Shown here: in pieces, positions 16,053 to 24,411 of the stretch
Numbering within the stretch: position 1 is the first letter of the stretch
How the letters are laid out: each line of letters opens with the position of its first letter
Source of the DNA: an uncultured Clostridia bacterium
GTDB lineage: Bacteria; Bacillota; Clostridia; Christensenellales; Aristaeellaceae
Reading direction: 5' to 3'
NCBI GenBank assembly: GCA_934631025.1
Contig: CAKTXR010000016.1
Coordinates: 1 to 52,222 of the forward strand
Length of the DNA stretch: 52,222 nt
Translations under genes and position numbers: made by a program
The notes under the pieces: model-generated
What the model was told of the DNA's origin: nothing
What the model saw: the letters and a program-made list of their open reading frames with translations, nothing else
The model's database searches: none

Positions 16053-17915
16053 ATGATCGAAAGCAAAATCGTTCGCTCGGGCGACCGCTTCGTCATCGAG
16101 ATCGAGGGCAAGCGCATCGCGCCCATCGCCTACATGAGCTATCAGCCCGAGGTGGCCGACTACGCCCGCTTTACCGCCGCGGGCTTTGAGCTGCTCTTCG
16201 TGGGCGTTTACGCCAGCGATCGGGGCATCAACCCTCACAGCGGCCTGCGCCCCATGCGCCCCGGCTTCTGGAAGGGCGACGATCAGTTCGACTTTTCCGC
16301 CGTGGACGAGGACTTCCGCATCGCCGTTCAGGGGCGCGCGCCGGGCGAGGCCTACATCATTCCGCGCGTCATGCTCGAGGCGCCGCCGTGGTGGGAGAAG
16401 GCGCATCCCGAGGAGCTGTGCCGCGATTTCTCGGGCGCGAGCCTGCATCAGTCGTTTTCATCGGAAAAGTGGTTTGCCGACGCGGAGCGCGTCATGGCGC
16501 GCTTTCAGGACTGGCTGGCCGAATCCGGCTGGGACAGATACGTCGCGGGCTGGCATCTGGCCGCGGGCAGCACGCAGGAGTTTCTGCGCGCCTATGCGCA
16601 CGACGATCACTACATCGACTATTCCGAGCCGTCGAAGCGCGCCTATCGCCGCTGGCTTTCCGAGCGCTATGAGGGCGACATCCAGCGCCTGAACGCCGCA
16701 TGGGGCACGCGCTACGCCGCCTTTGAGGACGTTCAGCCCGCCACGCCCGCCGAGCGCCGCTATCAGACGGACACACCCCGCGCGCGCGATTTCTATCGCT
16801 TCTATCATGTGGAGACCGCCAATGCCGTCGTGCGGCTGTGCGAGGCCTGCAAGCGCGTGTGCGGCGGACGGCAGATCGTCGGCGCGTTTTACGGCTACAC
16901 GGCCAGCGCCATCGACGTGGGGCATCACGCTGCGGACGTCGTGCTCGCTTCGCCGGCGGTCGATTTCCTCGCCAGCCCCTTCTGCTATAACGGCGCGCGG
17001 CCCCTGGGCGGCGATCTCGCGCTGCCCGGCGCGGTGGATTCGACGCTGCTGCACAATAAGATCTGGTTCGTGGAGGCCGACATACGCACCTGCCGCTCTC
17101 AGCAGATATACGACTGCACGCCCTTTGTGAACCCGAACGCGAAGCTTGCGTTCTACAATCCCGTCTGGGAAGGCCCCGAGACCGTCGAAGGCTCGCTGTC
17201 CAAGATGACGCAGGCGTTCGGGCGCGTGCTGACCGGCGGGCTGGCGATGTGGTGGTTCGATATGTGGGGCGGCTGGTACCGCGATCAGACATTCATGGAC
17301 TTTATCGTCAAGGCCAAGGCCATTTACGACCGCGCGGCGCTCTCCGGAGAAAGCCGGCAGACGGCGCAATTCGCCGTGTTTGCCGACGGCGATTCCGGCC
17401 CGTTCCTGACCGAATTCCTGCTCAAAATGAGCCGCATGGGCCTGCCGTGGCACGTTTTTGTGAGCGAGGACATCCCGCTGGTCAATCCGGACGATTACCG
17501 CGTGGGCTGCTTCCTCTCTGAAAAGGCGTGGAACGCCGCGAGGGAGCGCTGGACGAGCGATAACCGCTCGCTGATCCTGGCCGGCTGGGGCGAAACCGGC
17601 GAGGTGCGCGTGCGCCTTGAAAACGGCGCGGCGATCTACTCGGGCATCGGCCGCGAGCCGGAACCAGCGCTGCTGCGCGAGGCGGCGAACGTCGCGGGCG
17701 CGCACATCTACGCCTACACCGACGACATTATCTACGCCGACGCGCACTATGTGTGCATCCACGCCGCGTCCTCCGGCCAGAAGCGCATCTATCTGCCGCA
17801 CATGGGCCGCCTGCGCGACGCGCTGACCGGCCGCGAATACGAGAGATACGACCACTTTACCGACTTCATCATGGAGAAGGGCGAGACGCTGCTCTTTGAA
17901 ATTCTGCCGGTCTGA
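16053..17915 (+). CDS. GH42-like beta-galactosidase / clan A glycosidase
   Basis: 620 residues, no signal peptide. The N-terminal TIM-barrel segment has YIIPRVMLEAPPWWEKAHPEE, and RRWLSERYEGDIQRLNAAWGT matches the GH42 pattern for substrate-barrel helices. The likely acid/base is Glu176 in GWHLAAGSTQEF, where GH42 normally has an Asn-Glu pair. The likely nucleophile is Glu341 in IWFVEADIRT. A C-terminal region (about 420-615) resembles the GH42 trimerisation and beta domains. The ATG at 16053 follows AAAGGAG. It has its own promoter and sits downstream of the sugar ABC importer, so it may cleave the imported galactoside (inference). The missing Asn and divergence from characterised GH42 leave room for a neighbouring, less studied family. 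Confidence 0.7.
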   Translation: MIESKIVRSGDRFVIEIEGKRIAPIAYMSYQPEVADYARFTAAGFELLFVGVYASDRGINPHSGLRPMRPGFWKGDDQFDFSAVDEDFRIAVQGRAPGEAYIIPRVMLEAPPWWEKAHPEELCRDFSGASLHQSFSSEKWFADAERVMARFQDWLAESGWDRYVAGWHLAAGSTQEFLRAYAHDDHYIDYSEPSKRAYRRWLSERYEGDIQRLNAAWGTRYAAFEDVQPATPAERRYQTDTPRARDFYRFYHVETANAVVRLCEACKRVCGGRQIVGAFYGYTASAIDVGHHAADVVLASPAVDFLASPFCYNGARPLGGDLALPGAVDSTLLHNKIWFVEADIRTCRSQQIYDCTPFVNPNAKLAFYNPVWEGPETVEGSLSKMTQAFGRVLTGGLAMWWFDMWGGWYRDQTFMDFIVKAKAIYDRAALSGESRQTAQFAVFADGDSGPFLTEFLLKMSRMGLPWHVFVSEDIPLVNPDDYRVGCFLSEKAWNAARERWTSDNRSLILAGWGETGEVRVRLENGAAIYSGIGREPEPALLREAANVAGAHIYAYTDDIIYADAHYVCIHAASSGQKRIYLPHMGRLRDALTGREYERYDHFTDFIMEKGETLLFEILPV

Positions 17916-18020
17916 AGCGCGTCTCGGCCGCTTTTAAGGTGAACGGCCCTGCTTCAAACCAGCACCCTTTCGCCTTGGGATTCTCGAGTTTTCTTTAGAA
18001 ATTGCAGCAACTCGCTCCAT

Positions 18021-18072
18021 AAAATAAACGCCGCGCTTCCCGCCTTAAAAACGGAAAGCGCGGCGTATTTTT
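18021..18072. terminator. bidirectional terminator
   Basis: Perfect 11-bp stem ACGCCGCGCTT (18028-18038) / AAGCGCGGCGT (18056-18066) followed by ATTTTT on the + side and flanked by TTTATTTTA on the - side. It sits between convergent genes. Confidence 0.85.
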
Positions 18073-18107
18073 CACTTATTCACTGGTATTTTGGCGCGCG
18101 GCAATGC

Positions 18108-20288
18108 TCAGCGAATCGCACGAGAGACGATCTCATCCTGAATTTCGCCGTTCAGCGTCACGAACACGGCGCTGTAGCCGCACACGCGCACGCACACGTC
18201 GCGATGCTCGTCCGGCGCTTTCTGCGCTTCGACGAGCAGATCGCGGTCGATCAGATTGAACTGGAGCGACGAGCCGCCCGCGGCGATAAACGACTCGATC
18301 AACGCTGTGATCAGCGGCTGGGCGCGGTCGGCGGGCAGCTGCGGCAGCGTGATCTCGGCGCAGAAGGAATCGGCGTAATCGGTAAAATCGATCGCCTTCA
18401 CGGCGCGGAGGATGTCGGTGGGCGTGCTCTCGATGAACTCGCTGGGCGAGCAGCCGCGCGACAGCGGCGCATGGGCGCGCCGTCCGTCCGGCGTGGCGAT
18501 GGTTTTCCGGCCCAGCGGCCGGAAAATATCATGCGCGTAGAATGCGGGCAGATAGTCGCCGCCGCGCCCGTTTTTATAGAGCGCGCCGTGCTCGTCGCGA
18601 TAGAGCGCCGCAATGTCCTTCAGCACGCGCGCGCCGAACGCGTCGACTTCATCGCTTCCCGCGCCGTATTTGGGGATGCGCTGGACGATGAAGCGGCGCT
18701 CGGCCTCGTGTCCCTCGAAGTCGGTCTGGCAGAGCGCCAGCAGCGCCCTGAGCGTCGTCTCATGCCGGTCGTAGACCAGCGTTTTGATCGTATTGAGCGA
18801 GTCGATCAGCGTCGCCGGCGCGAGCAGCGAGATCGCGGTCGAGGCGTATTTCGTGCCGCCCGCCGTCGCATCCCGCGCCGATTCAAGGCAGCCGGTCATG
18901 GTCGCGGACAGCAGCGGCAGGGGATCGTACTCATGCCACAGCCGCTCGTATTTATTCTTAGCCGCTATAATGCGCAGGATGTAGCGTCTGATCGTCTCGA
19001 GCGCGTCGGCATAGAACGCGTCGAACGTCTCCGCATCGCTCGTCTCCATGGCGTCCAGCAGCAGGCGCGGCAGGTTGATCCATGTGTCGGCGCGCGGGCA
19101 GACCTCGGTGTTCTGCAGCGTTATTTCATGGCAGCCGCCGCCCACATACGTCCGCGCGTCCTCGAGCGCCTGTCCGCATTTCACGCGCGCGGCGATGATC
19201 GTATCGTCGTTCTGCATGACCAGCACGGGGATGCGCGCCGCCTGCACCGCGGCGATCTGCTCGAAATACGCCTTCGGATGCGCCGAGGACACGCGGCAGT
19301 TGATCTTCGTGTTGACGTAGCGCCCCTCGAGCACCGCTTCGAGCAGCGCGCGCGTCACACCGTTATAGCAGGGCGTTCCGTCCAGACGGCAGCCGCCGAT
19401 TTCAATGGTCGTGGACGTTTCGAAAAAGCCGCGCTTCACCTCAAAGCGCGTGTCGGTGTAGGTAAGCAGACTGTGAAACAGCGCCTTCGCGTCCTCGTGC
19501 GTCATAACTCCGGCGGCAATATCCGCATCGTAATACGGCTCCAGCAGCCGGTCGAGATGGCCGAATATGCTCACGCCGATGCCCTCGAGCGAGCCGATCG
19601 CCTCGCGGCAGAACACAATCGACGCGAGCGCCTCGTAAAACGTGCGGGGGCTCTTTGCGGGCACGCGCCCGGCGGCTTCAGCGACGCGCAGATAGTGAGC
19701 GCGCGTTTCGTCCGCATCCGCTTCGGCCGCCAGACGGCGCGCCTCGTCCGCAAACCGCGCTGCCAAACGCATGAGCGCGCGCATGGACGCAATCGATCCG
19801 CGCAGAAAGGCGCGGCTTTCCGCGTCCTCCGCCCTTTCAAGCGCGGCCTCCGCCCGGGCGGCCAGCCCCTCGAAGCCGACTGAAAGTATATTATCATAGC
19901 CCAGAGAATAGTGATCAAAGCTCACCGGATTGTTCCATGCGTGCAGGCGGCCCTCCTCGCGATCTGTTTCCGTTTCCCGCGCATAGGGATTGAGCCACAG
20001 ACCGGCGGTTTTCTCGTGCAGAAAGCTGCCGACGTGCGATTGCAGCCCGCCCCATGTGTGCCGCGCCCGACCCGACGAAAACTCAAAGAAAAACGGCGAA
20101 TGTTCAAAGACGTGAACCAGCGCATGATCGCACAGATACGCGATATTACGCGCCTTCAGTTCATAGGAGGACAGCGCGCCGCGTTCGTCATAAATGCGCT
20201 CGAACGCGGCCAGCAGTTCGTCCGTGCAGGGATCATAGGTTGAATAGTACGCGTCGAATTCCTCTGCGGCTCTTTGGATGGCGTTCAT
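18108..20288 (-). CDS. glycyl radical enzyme (PFL-like superfamily), function unknown
   Basis: 726 residues. Glycyl radical enzymes use a backbone radical on Gly to form a thiyl radical that starts lyase or dehydratase chemistry; they act in the cytoplasm without oxygen. The catalytic Cys386 lies in VGGGCHEI, and the C-x-E pattern is that of the dehydratase/lyase branch rather than pyruvate formate-lyase itself. The radical site is Gly704 in VRVCGYSAVF near the C terminus, followed by IQDEIVSRAIR. The ATG at 20288 has GGAGGG about 11 nt upstream. No activating enzyme is adjacent. The gene lies 116 nt downstream of the MreB-like gene on the same strand and may share its transcript. The substrate cannot be assigned from sequence. 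Confidence 0.88.
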   Translation of the reverse strand: MNAIQRAAEEFDAYYSTYDPCTDELLAAFERIYDERGALSSYELKARNIAYLCDHALVHVFEHSPFFFEFSSGRARHTWGGLQSHVGSFLHEKTAGLWLNPYARETETDREEGRLHAWNNPVSFDHYSLGYDNILSVGFEGLAARAEAALERAEDAESRAFLRGSIASMRALMRLAARFADEARRLAAEADADETRAHYLRVAEAAGRVPAKSPRTFYEALASIVFCREAIGSLEGIGVSIFGHLDRLLEPYYDADIAAGVMTHEDAKALFHSLLTYTDTRFEVKRGFFETSTTIEIGGCRLDGTPCYNGVTRALLEAVLEGRYVNTKINCRVSSAHPKAYFEQIAAVQAARIPVLVMQNDDTIIAARVKCGQALEDARTYVGGGCHEITLQNTEVCPRADTWINLPRLLLDAMETSDAETFDAFYADALETIRRYILRIIAAKNKYERLWHEYDPLPLLSATMTGCLESARDATAGGTKYASTAISLLAPATLIDSLNTIKTLVYDRHETTLRALLALCQTDFEGHEAERRFIVQRIPKYGAGSDEVDAFGARVLKDIAALYRDEHGALYKNGRGGDYLPAFYAHDIFRPLGRKTIATPDGRRAHAPLSRGCSPSEFIESTPTDILRAVKAIDFTDYADSFCAEITLPQLPADRAQPLITALIESFIAAGGSSLQFNLIDRDLLVEAQKAPDEHRDVCVRVCGYSAVFVTLNGEIQDEIVSRAIR

Positions 20289-20404
20289 GATGATTTTTCC
20301 CTCCGTCAAGGCGTTCTGCACGCCCTTCTCCCCATAAGACAGCATATCTTCCTTGCCAGTTCAAGGATTTTCTGTCGTCATTGCTTGGCAAACGCCGCGC
20401 CGCG

Positions 20405-21397
20405 TCACACCGCGCGCACGGTCAGATCGGACAGCTTCCTGTCCTGCAATATGCGCGCCATGCCTTTGAACGTACACATTCCTGGCGTTTCGGGGCGGTG
20501 GCAGGGCAGGCCGCATCGTTCGTCCAGCACGGCGTCCAGTCCGGAGAGCAGCGCGCCGCCGCCGGTCAGGATCAGCCCGCCCTTCAGAAGATCAGCCGAC
20601 AGCTCCTCGGGCGCTTCCCCGATCAGGCCGTTGACCAGCAGCGCCAGCGCCTCCACCAGCGGATCGACCGCCCGCTTGATCTGCACGGCGCTGATTTCCT
20701 TTTCGCCCGGAAAGCCGGTTTTCATGTCCAGCCCGACCGCCGAAGCCGTGACCTCGCGGGCCGGCAGCGCGCTGGCCAGAACGGTTTTCAGCTCCTCCGC
20801 CGCCTGAAAGCCAATCTTCAGCCCCGTTTCGGCGCGCACGAGCTGCACAATGTCCTCGTTCATGCGATTAAAGCCGTAGCTCAGCCCCTTCGCCTGCACG
20901 ACGCGCCCCCGCGCAACCAGCGACGCGCTCATTCGACCCGCGCCCGCATCCAGTATCGCGCGGCCCTCCGGCCTTGAAACGTCCAGCCCCGCGCCGGCCG
21001 CCGCCGCGACCGCCTCCTCCAGAAAGCCGCATTGTCCCGCGCCCAGCTCGCACGCCGTGTCGATCAGCATTTCCTTTTCCCCGGGCGCGAGCCGGCCGCC
21101 GTCCAGAAAGACGACCGACGGACGATTCACCTTCGCGCCGCCCATAAACGGCTCCAGCAGCCGCGTCAGCCACTGCGCCGTCAGCCGCGCGTCGGCGATC
21201 GAGCCGTGTTCGAGCGGCCGGCTGAGCGTTACGCCCGGCGGCGTGCGCCCCAGCATCTGACGCGCTTCATCCCCAATGGCGATCAGCGTGCCCTTCCGCG
21301 CGGCTCCCCACGACGGCGCGGCGAAGGCCAGCCCCTTCTCGCGCGTGGCCATGCGCACGGCCGTCTCTCCAAATTCAATCGCAATATCCCAAAGCAT
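20405..21397 (-). CDS. MreB-like actin homologue
   Basis: 330 residues of the MreB/Mbl family, which forms membrane-bound filaments guiding lateral cell-wall synthesis. The actin-fold phosphate loops are visible: an altered phosphate-1 loop at MLWDIAIEFGETAVRM, phosphate-2 at GRAILDAGAGRMSASLVA, and the adenosine motif ILTGGGALLSGLD. The N terminus lacks the usual membrane-binding amphipathic helix, and the first loop (DIAIEFGE instead of DLGTANT) is diverged. It is therefore a paralogue rather than the main MreB of a shape operon (no mreC/mreD nearby). The start has GGAGGG. It is divergent from the GH127 gene and upstream of the glycyl radical enzyme. Confidence 0.85.
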   Translation of the reverse strand: MLWDIAIEFGETAVRMATREKGLAFAAPSWGAARKGTLIAIGDEARQMLGRTPPGVTLSRPLEHGSIADARLTAQWLTRLLEPFMGGAKVNRPSVVFLDGGRLAPGEKEMLIDTACELGAGQCGFLEEAVAAAAGAGLDVSRPEGRAILDAGAGRMSASLVARGRVVQAKGLSYGFNRMNEDIVQLVRAETGLKIGFQAAEELKTVLASALPAREVTASAVGLDMKTGFPGEKEISAVQIKRAVDPLVEALALLVNGLIGEAPEELSADLLKGGLILTGGGALLSGLDAVLDERCGLPCHRPETPGMCTFKGMARILQDRKLSDLTVRAV

Positions 21398-21521
21398 GAA
21401 AAGCCCTCCGTGATTTTATATGAAGTTGAACTACGCCTTTTCGCGATATTCCCCTGAAATATGAGGTTGAACCTCTTGTTCTGAATTATAGCACATTTCC
21501 CACCGCCGCGAAAGAGCGCTC

Positions 21522-21550
21522 TTGTTCTTCCGCGCGCGGCATGATATAAT
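21522..21550 (+). promoter_or_regulatory. sigma-A promoter for the GH127 gene
   Basis: TTGTTC at 21522-21527, 17-bp spacer, TATAAT at 21545-21550; about 52-nt leader to the ATG at 21609. Confidence 0.75.
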
Positions 21551-21608
21551 AGGGGACAGAATGGCTCTTCGGGCCTTTTGACATTGTGAAAGAGAGGCTT
21601 TCATCGCT

Positions 21609-23486
21609 ATGAATCGGACGATCAACGATTTCTGCGCCGAGAAAAGCGCCTATGCGCCGCGCAAAAACACCGACACGTTCTTCCAGCTGCCGGCCGGCAG
21701 CAACGTCTTTACCGGCGCGCTGATGGATTCCATCCGCTATATCGAAAAAATCCAGCTGCTCGACGCCGATCTGTGGAAGCTGTTCGTCAATCAGTTCCGC
21801 CAGGGCAGCGTGGACGATTCCGACCGCGGCTGGCGCTGCGAATACTGGGGCAAGATGATGCGCGGCGGCTGCTTCACCTATCAGACCACGCGCGACCCTG
21901 CGCTCTATCAGGCGCTCGAAGCGACCGTGCGCGATATGCTCACCGCGCAGGACGCACTCGGCCGCTTCTCCACCTATTCTCCGGAAAAGGAATTCGACGG
22001 CTGGGACATCTGGGGCCGCAAATACATCCTGCTGGGGATGCAGTATTTCCTCGAGATCTGCCCGAACGAAGCGCTCAGGACCGACATTCTCGCCGCGCTG
22101 CGCCGCCATGCCGACTACATGATCGAAAAGCTCGGCCCCGCCGACGAGGGCAAGCTGGAGATCAACGAGGCCACCAGCCACTGGCACGGCCTGAACTCCA
22201 GCTCCGTGCTGGAGCCGTTCGTGCGGCTGTATAATCTGACCGGCGAGCAGAAATATCTGGACTTTGCCGCCTACATCGTCGAGCGCGGCGGCACCTCGAT
22301 CGCCAACATCTTCGAGATGGCCTATGAGGACAGGCTCGATCCCTATCAGTATCCCGTCACCAAGGCCTACGAGATGATGAGCTGCTTCGAAGGCCTGCTC
22401 GAGTACTACCGCGTCACCGGCATTGAGAAGTGGAAGGACGCCGTGGTGCGCTTCGCCCGCCGCGTCTACGCCTCCGACATCACGGTGATCGGCTGCGCGG
22501 GCTGCACGCACGAGCTGTTCGACCATTCCGCCGTGCGCCAGCTGGACGTGACCGAAAAGGGCATCATGCAGGAGACCTGCGTCACCGTCACCTGGATGAA
22601 GCTGTGCTATCAGGTGCTCTGCCTGACCGGCGAGGCCGCCTTCGCCGACCACATGGAGCAGTCGATCTATAACTCGCTGATCGGCTCGATCAACGCCGAC
22701 GGCGTAACCGTCAACGGCGGCCTGCCCTTCGACAGCTATTCGCCGCTGCTGCCCGGCCTGCGCGGCCGCAAGATGGGCGGCTACAAGGTCATGGAGAACG
22801 GCACGTTCTACGGCTGCTGCGCCTGCATCGGCGCGGCGGGTCTCGGCCTGATCGGAATGTCCTCCGTCTCTGCGGCGAAGGACGGCCTGTATGTCAATCT
22901 CTTCCTGAACGGCACGGTGAAAGCGCTCACGCCCGCCGACCAGCCGCTCACGCTCAAAACCGCCACCGCCTATCCCGTGGGCGGAACCGTCCGCATGACC
23001 GTCGGCCTGAACGCCCCCGAGCGCTTCACGCTGGGCGTGCGCATCCCCGCGTGGAGCGAAAAGACCGCGCTGTCCGTAAACGGCGTGCCGGTCGCCGTCA
23101 AGTCCGGCGACTATGCGCGGCTGGATCGCGAGTGGAAAAACGGCGACACGGTGCTTTTGACGCTCGATCTGCGCGTCATGCCCGTCCGTCCCGAGGATTA
23201 CGGCGTCGATTCGAAGGACGCGCCCTTCATCGCGCTGCGCCGCGGCCCGATCGTGCTGGCCCGCGACGCGCGCACCGGCGATTTCGTCGACCGCGCCGTC
23301 TCGCCCGTGTTCAACGAGGACGGCTCCGTGCGCGCCGTTTCCCGCGCCGAAACGCCGTTTGACTGCGTCGTGGCGCAGGATATCGCCCTGACCGACGGCT
23401 CCGTGCTGCCCATGGTCGATTACGCCTCCGCCGGCAAGACCTGGACGAACGAATCGCGCATGGCCGCCTGGTTCGCGGTGAAGTAA
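21609..23486 (+). CDS. beta-L-arabinofuranosidase, GH127 (DUF1680)
   Basis: 625 residues. The family releases beta-L-arabinofuranose from plant extensin-type or rhamnogalacturonan side chains. It uses a Cys nucleophile held on zinc. The zinc site is visible: Glu322-Thr-Cys324 in GIMQETCVTVTW, and Cys403-Cys404 in FYGCCACIG. The first Cys of the pair aligns with the nucleophile of Bifidobacterium HypBA1. The alpha/alpha barrel spans about 50-430 and two beta domains follow (RIPAWSEKTALSVNG, RRGPIVLARD). There is no signal peptide, so it is probably cytoplasmic. It has its own promoter and terminator and is monocistronic. The neighbouring GRE and MreB genes do not obviously share its role. Confidence 0.93.
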   Translation: MNRTINDFCAEKSAYAPRKNTDTFFQLPAGSNVFTGALMDSIRYIEKIQLLDADLWKLFVNQFRQGSVDDSDRGWRCEYWGKMMRGGCFTYQTTRDPALYQALEATVRDMLTAQDALGRFSTYSPEKEFDGWDIWGRKYILLGMQYFLEICPNEALRTDILAALRRHADYMIEKLGPADEGKLEINEATSHWHGLNSSSVLEPFVRLYNLTGEQKYLDFAAYIVERGGTSIANIFEMAYEDRLDPYQYPVTKAYEMMSCFEGLLEYYRVTGIEKWKDAVVRFARRVYASDITVIGCAGCTHELFDHSAVRQLDVTEKGIMQETCVTVTWMKLCYQVLCLTGEAAFADHMEQSIYNSLIGSINADGVTVNGGLPFDSYSPLLPGLRGRKMGGYKVMENGTFYGCCACIGAAGLGLIGMSSVSAAKDGLYVNLFLNGTVKALTPADQPLTLKTATAYPVGGTVRMTVGLNAPERFTLGVRIPAWSEKTALSVNGVPVAVKSGDYARLDREWKNGDTVLLTLDLRVMPVRPEDYGVDSKDAPFIALRRGPIVLARDARTGDFVDRAVSPVFNEDGSVRAVSRAETPFDCVVAQDIALTDGSVLPMVDYASAGKTWTNESRMAAWFAVK

Positions 23487-23501
23487 ATCCCTCAACGCCA
23501 A

Positions 23502-23540
23502 AACAGCCTGTGGACAAACCGCGTCCGCAGGCTGTTTTTA
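23502..23540 (+). terminator. intrinsic terminator after GH127
   Basis: Stem AACAGCCTG/CAGGCTGTT with an inner GGAC/GTCC extension, then TTTTT. Confidence 0.88.
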
Positions 23541-24315
23541 CAAATCCCTTTTCAACTGAGAATTGCGAAAAGCGCTTCATCAAAAGTCATGGAGCCGTAT
23601 GGCCGATGCGGCTCCACCGGAAAACAACAAGATATTGATAATATGCAGGGTGCGAAAGAAGTTTGAACGAATCCCCGAAAAGGGAATTTGCAAAGCGGCA
23701 AGTATGATTGACTATTTTTTCGATGCCCTCTTTAGCGGGCGACCACAAGTAAATGTGTCCTTATAGAACTGCTTCAAATCACCCTTTCAGTGAGGGGGTA
23801 ATTTTCGCTCAGTTCGGCTCGAGCCGGTGAAGGACGGTTTCGCATCGACGCTCCCTTTTTTCAACGCCGCCGGATCAAGGCTCATGCGTCCGACATCTCT
23901 TGAGTTTCATAGCCGGAGCCGCGCTTCGTCCCCGAGACAGTTTAAGGCTCGCCGTCAGTCCTTCCTCCGATATGCCTTTTGATCCGTGTTCTCGAAAATT
24001 TCTTCCGAAAAGAGCCGTTATCCGGCGCGTTCTTCACGGTATATTTTCGCCGGAAATGAATTTTTCAAAGCGTTCGTCCTTTGTATCGGCGCACGCTGAA
24101 ATTCCCTGCGTTCGCACAGACTCTCCGAGTTCTCAGTCACGCGCCGAACCAGCCGTTCAATTCCGGCGCGCGATGCTCATCGGCCCGTAACCTGACCGCA
24201 AGCGCCGACTGCCGATTGCCCTCCGCGCGCCGTTCGCGTTTTTTTCGTCGGATTGCGTGTAAATTTCGCCGCCCGATACAGCTGCCGAGTCATCCCGCGA
24301 CGACGTGTCCCCCAT
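23541..24315. other. long gene-less intergenic region
   Basis: About 775 bp between the GH127 and mnmE terminators with no credible gene on either strand. It contains a perfect 8-bp hairpin TGGAGCCG/CGGCTCCA (23590-23616) and one copy of a dispersed repeat (23666-23767). The part from 23770 to 24315 shows short frames only and nothing I recognise. Confidence 0.6.
23666..23767 (+). repeat. dispersed intergenic repeat, copy A
   Basis: About 100 bp similar to 38408-38507 in the same orientation. The shared core runs from AACGAATCC through AATTTGC-AAGCGG and TTTTTTCGA-GC-CTCTTTAG to CCTTAT. It is not part of a recognised gene. In one frame both copies encode a similar peptide ending FFDALF-GRPQ, so it may be a gene remnant. 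Confidence 0.75.
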
Positions 24316-24376
24316 AAAACACATCCTCCGTCAAGCGCGCTGAACCGCGTGCTCCGGCGGAGGATGTGCTTTTTTA
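24316..24376. terminator. terminator of the dnaA-dnaN-mnmE operon (bidirectional)
   Basis: Perfect 11-bp stem CACATCCTCCG (24320-24330) / CGGAGGATGTG (24358-24368) with a second inner stem and T-runs on both sides. It lies 36 nt past the mnmE stop. Confidence 0.85.
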
Positions 24377-24411
24377 TTTTATCAAGACGGTTCCAAAACA
24401 CCTGTGAATAC

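Noticed and set aside
18204..19883. 559-codon plus-strand frame opposite glycyl radical enzyme 1
   Set aside because: Shadow frame without motif or ribosome site.
18108..20288. Housekeeping pyruvate formate-lyase
   Set aside because: PFL has an adjacent Cys-Cys pair at the active site; here and at 44261 there is a single Cys in a C-x-E motif, as in dehydratase/lyase members.
21486..23501. 671-codon frame opposite GH127
   Set aside because: Low-complexity shadow rich in Gly/Ala/Arg/His; the plus frame has the zinc-site motifs.
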